Source: Gammaproteobacteria bacterium
GTDB lineage: Bacteria; Pseudomonadota; Gammaproteobacteria; Pseudomonadales; Azotimanducaceae
NCBI GenBank assembly: GCA_030430515.1
Contig: JAUIKX010000154.1
Location: 1-8,323 of the forward strand
Direction of reading: 5' to 3'
DNA: 8,323 bases
Within the stretch, counting starts at the first letter, position 1, and every line of letters starts with the position of its first letter. The position numbers and the translations under genes were made by a program. The notes under the pieces are model-generated. The model ran no database searches, was not told where the DNA came from, and worked only from the letters and a program-made list of their open reading frames with translations. This document shows positions 7,301-8,323 of this stretch, piece after piece.

Positions 7301-8323
7301 TGATCGCGCTCGGCGGCAACGTCGTCGATCACGCGAACATGCTGCTCGACGCCGCGGACGCGGATATCGCAGCAGCCGAAGGCATGCTTCAGGCAGCCCG
7401 CGAAAAAATGGCGAGCGCCGATAAGAAAACCGCTGAACTCATCGATCTTCTGGGCCAGGGCGATACCATCAGCGTGGCTTGCACGGATGGCATCGAGGCT
7501 GCGGCAGCCTCTGCCCTGGAAGCGAAAAACAAAGGCAACAGCGCGATCGAAAAGGAAGCGATCCGCTGCGATGGTGTACTGCGCGGTCATCGCTCCACCG
7601 CCTGTGGCGCCAGCAGCAGCGTGTCGAGTACTTCTACCATCGACGCATTGAAGGCAGCCGCCGAAACATCCAGGAAGGCGCTCAACGAGGCAGCGGCCGA
7701 GTCTGTCAGCTGTGCGTTCGCGGCAGCTGGCATACGCTCTGCCGCAAACGCCGAAGCCGCCGGATTCGACGGCAGCGCCATCCTCCAGGAGCACCAGAAG
7801 AAGATCGACGACCTGGCGGAGAAGATACGCCAGACCGATCAGGCAGCGGATGATGCCAGGACGCTGGCCCGCTCGAAAGCAAATGCGGCATCAGGGCGAG
7901 CCTCCGCCGCATACGGACTGATCAACCAGGCGCAGACTCTGCTCGCCAGCATTCCTTCCGACATCGCCGAACCTCCGGGTCTGCGCAGCGCCGAGACTCG
8001 CGCCAGCGCCCTCGCCGATCGAGCACAGAAGGTATTCGACGCAGCAAACGAACTTGCTGACAGCGCGCAAGCAGCCGACTCGGCAGCGCAACCACCAGGA
8101 CTGCAATGCAATCTGGACGCCTTCAAAGCAGTCGACGACTACGTCTACAGCGCCATCGACGCACTGGAGGCGCTGAGCTTGCGCAAACTTGGCGAGGTGG
8201 AGGTCTGTCACATGGCCATCGGCGAACTGCTCGTCAAAGCCAGAGAGGATGCCAGCGAAGACGGTGACGATGGTGATGATGATGGCGACGAGGACGGTTC
8301 GGGCACTAGCGACGAGGACGCAG
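4348..8323 (+). CDS. Giant secreted Ala/Asp-rich helical protein, last gene of CsgG operon, 3' end outside window
   Basis: At least 1,325 codons are open with no stop before the window edge. The start ATG overlaps the preceding TAA by one base and has GGAG 5 nt upstream. Residues 1-21 are a Sec signal peptide (MVRRAVFC core, cut after A19-H20-A21). Residues 22 to about 200 look like a compact domain with PGTDSDY (109-115) and DWHVKLDTDF (153-162). Residues 200-460 are charged and helical. A Gly-rich hydrophobic stretch covers about 525-560. The remainder is mostly Ala/Asp/Glu/Lys helix of coiled-coil character. The mature first half has no Cys; twelve Cys follow, at 659, 669, 770, 819, 824, 984, 1045, 1074, 1086, 1122, 1254 and 1287. 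From residue 1299 an Asp/Gly-rich acidic run begins and leaves the window. I recognise no family. Because it closes an exported-protein operon headed by a CsgG-like protein, a surface or envelope-anchored structural role is inferred. Confidence 0.85.
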   Translation, partial: MVRRAVFCILLAFTVASAAHALVPAEVLEAVQQLADNPAGASSRQRALVVAYNDDINTLARRGNISNSWYQAAQNEFAHRNQVLAKGAAEHVGAEFTVQKRPANKPWMPGTDSDYITKVRHPDQVTAMQAEYNTRMNNYLRRNGVGTAQGRGDWHVKLDTDFMADPEELGKGLSRAEAESMFREVARRNNKAYTRRAAAEYERVFRSGERPLSPAEYKGYSAQMRDFAEYKQPKIDAYLKKMQSGRLTSGEIDDLQKLISDQQKAISRLESMDEALRTQQGLPPRSKLPPTTRQMQVVIDANGMRMERIYGPAEQIGSTTAAELGTSRMRSGIGKNLGAHMVKDSSISRATMNLAESYAEAARKNPNFSATWADDLAALTDNLAPAQKGEVIERVARSDPKAAAKLAESMRAQFAAANPKLSATALQRLGQGLDDAINRALARANNALGYTTDSVGMAAARQRFGAAAEKVLARLGDAAGKGLIAAEVAVFLRDYLHAYKELYTNPNLTPEQLDKLEEQARNAGIRLAGVGAAGLGMEALIATFPELGPVLVGAGSYLLTRGAIEGTWVDESVENMIDQAFISGEAALEYLKELTYQVSDRMLREEEKQRLLLAYLKAIKEGKLALQDGVSAKDLMHAIENGDLKNIMRYLVEKASGDCLAKKALGLPCDEDEVKGNTIDALLAKANQSIDLALRDLASADALVQKADPLVDQAMLDANAIEQNAKVMYRYLRKLQEPLEKVDDLIADLMSHRVPDASLDAAIRAIAPHCADPANAPPGALEQAEAISRAIIRRLQERDQLAEKGRALIRDEVTPVNFCDPVECNGVKKLDETDDIAELLRKARDLMVGWEDEINSVSTHKSNARGFIDEARKFAFARPTTATEMEKKILEVENRLETELEKIPEEPPLEVPVGVQDVFQQVAGMGVAGPDGEVMTGLEPLKYRKAIDKAFHDLDEAELRMEDAINTLLGDSTLADLLSENSRCVIALGGNVVDHANMLLDAADADIAAAEGMLQAAREKMASADKKTAELIDLLGQGDTISVACTDGIEAAAASALEAKNKGNSAIEKEAIRCDGVLRGHRSTACGASSSVSSTSTIDALKAAAETSRKALNEAAAESVSCAFAAAGIRSAANAEAAGFDGSAILQEHQKKIDDLAEKIRQTDQAADDARTLARSKANAASGRASAAYGLINQAQTLLASIPSDIAEPPGLRSAETRASALADRAQKVFDAANELADSAQAADSAAQPPGLQCNLDAFKAVDDYVYSAIDALEALSLRKLGEVEVCHMAIGELLVKAREDASEDGDDGDDDGDEDGSGTSDEDA

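Noticed and set aside
6094..7794. Long 566-codon open frame on the minus strand
   Set aside because: It lies wholly antisense to the giant plus-strand gene, has no signal peptide or recognisable domain, and its Cys/His/Phe-rich composition is what reverse reading of GC-rich Ala/Asp codons gives.

Overview
The window looks like chromosomal DNA from a high-GC proteobacterium, most likely a gammaproteobacterium. I base this on codon bias, a LigK/GalC-type aromatic-pathway aldolase and a CsgG-family protein. I cannot place the genus. There are seven protein genes, two of them cut by the window edges. I see no RNA genes, insertion sequences, CRISPR arrays or attachment sites.

Left part (1-2078). 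On the minus strand lies the N-terminal third of a 4-carboxy-4-hydroxy-2-oxoadipate (CMHA) aldolase/oxaloacetate decarboxylase (ligK/galC type, 1-281), and upstream of it a small lipoprotein with a DUF2255-like split-barrel domain (405-893). An AT-rich divergent region (894-962) carries a 9-bp perfect inverted repeat and a nested 18-bp near-palindrome. It separates the lipoprotein gene from a plus-strand MarR-family regulator (963-1403). A six-helix membrane protein of unknown function follows 9 bp later (1413-2078). The layout suggests that MarR controls its own two-gene unit and the lipoprotein from one shared operator.

Right part (2198-8323). After a 119-bp gap comes a tightly packed plus-strand operon of four exported proteins. 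They are a CsgG-family protein with an extra C-terminal domain (2198-3178), a 118-residue secreted protein of unknown family (3175-3531), a 280-residue secreted protein with a TolB-N/CsgG-like and a ferredoxin-like domain (3506-4348), and a giant helical secreted protein of more than 1,325 residues that leaves the window still open (4348-8323). Junctions overlap by 4, 26 and 1 nt, so translation is probably coupled. All four have Sec-type signal peptides.

This operon is the most interesting part. CsgG proteins form outer-membrane export channels for curli or help attach holdfast. No curli subunits (CsgA/B), CsgE/F or holdfast genes are seen here. Instead the operon ends in one very large Ala/Asp-rich coiled-coil protein. 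That protein has no cysteine in the first half of its mature chain, twelve in the second half, a glycine-rich hydrophobic stretch in the middle and an Asp/Gly-rich acidic run at the window edge. A CsgG-like assembly system serving a giant surface or envelope protein is an inference, not proof.
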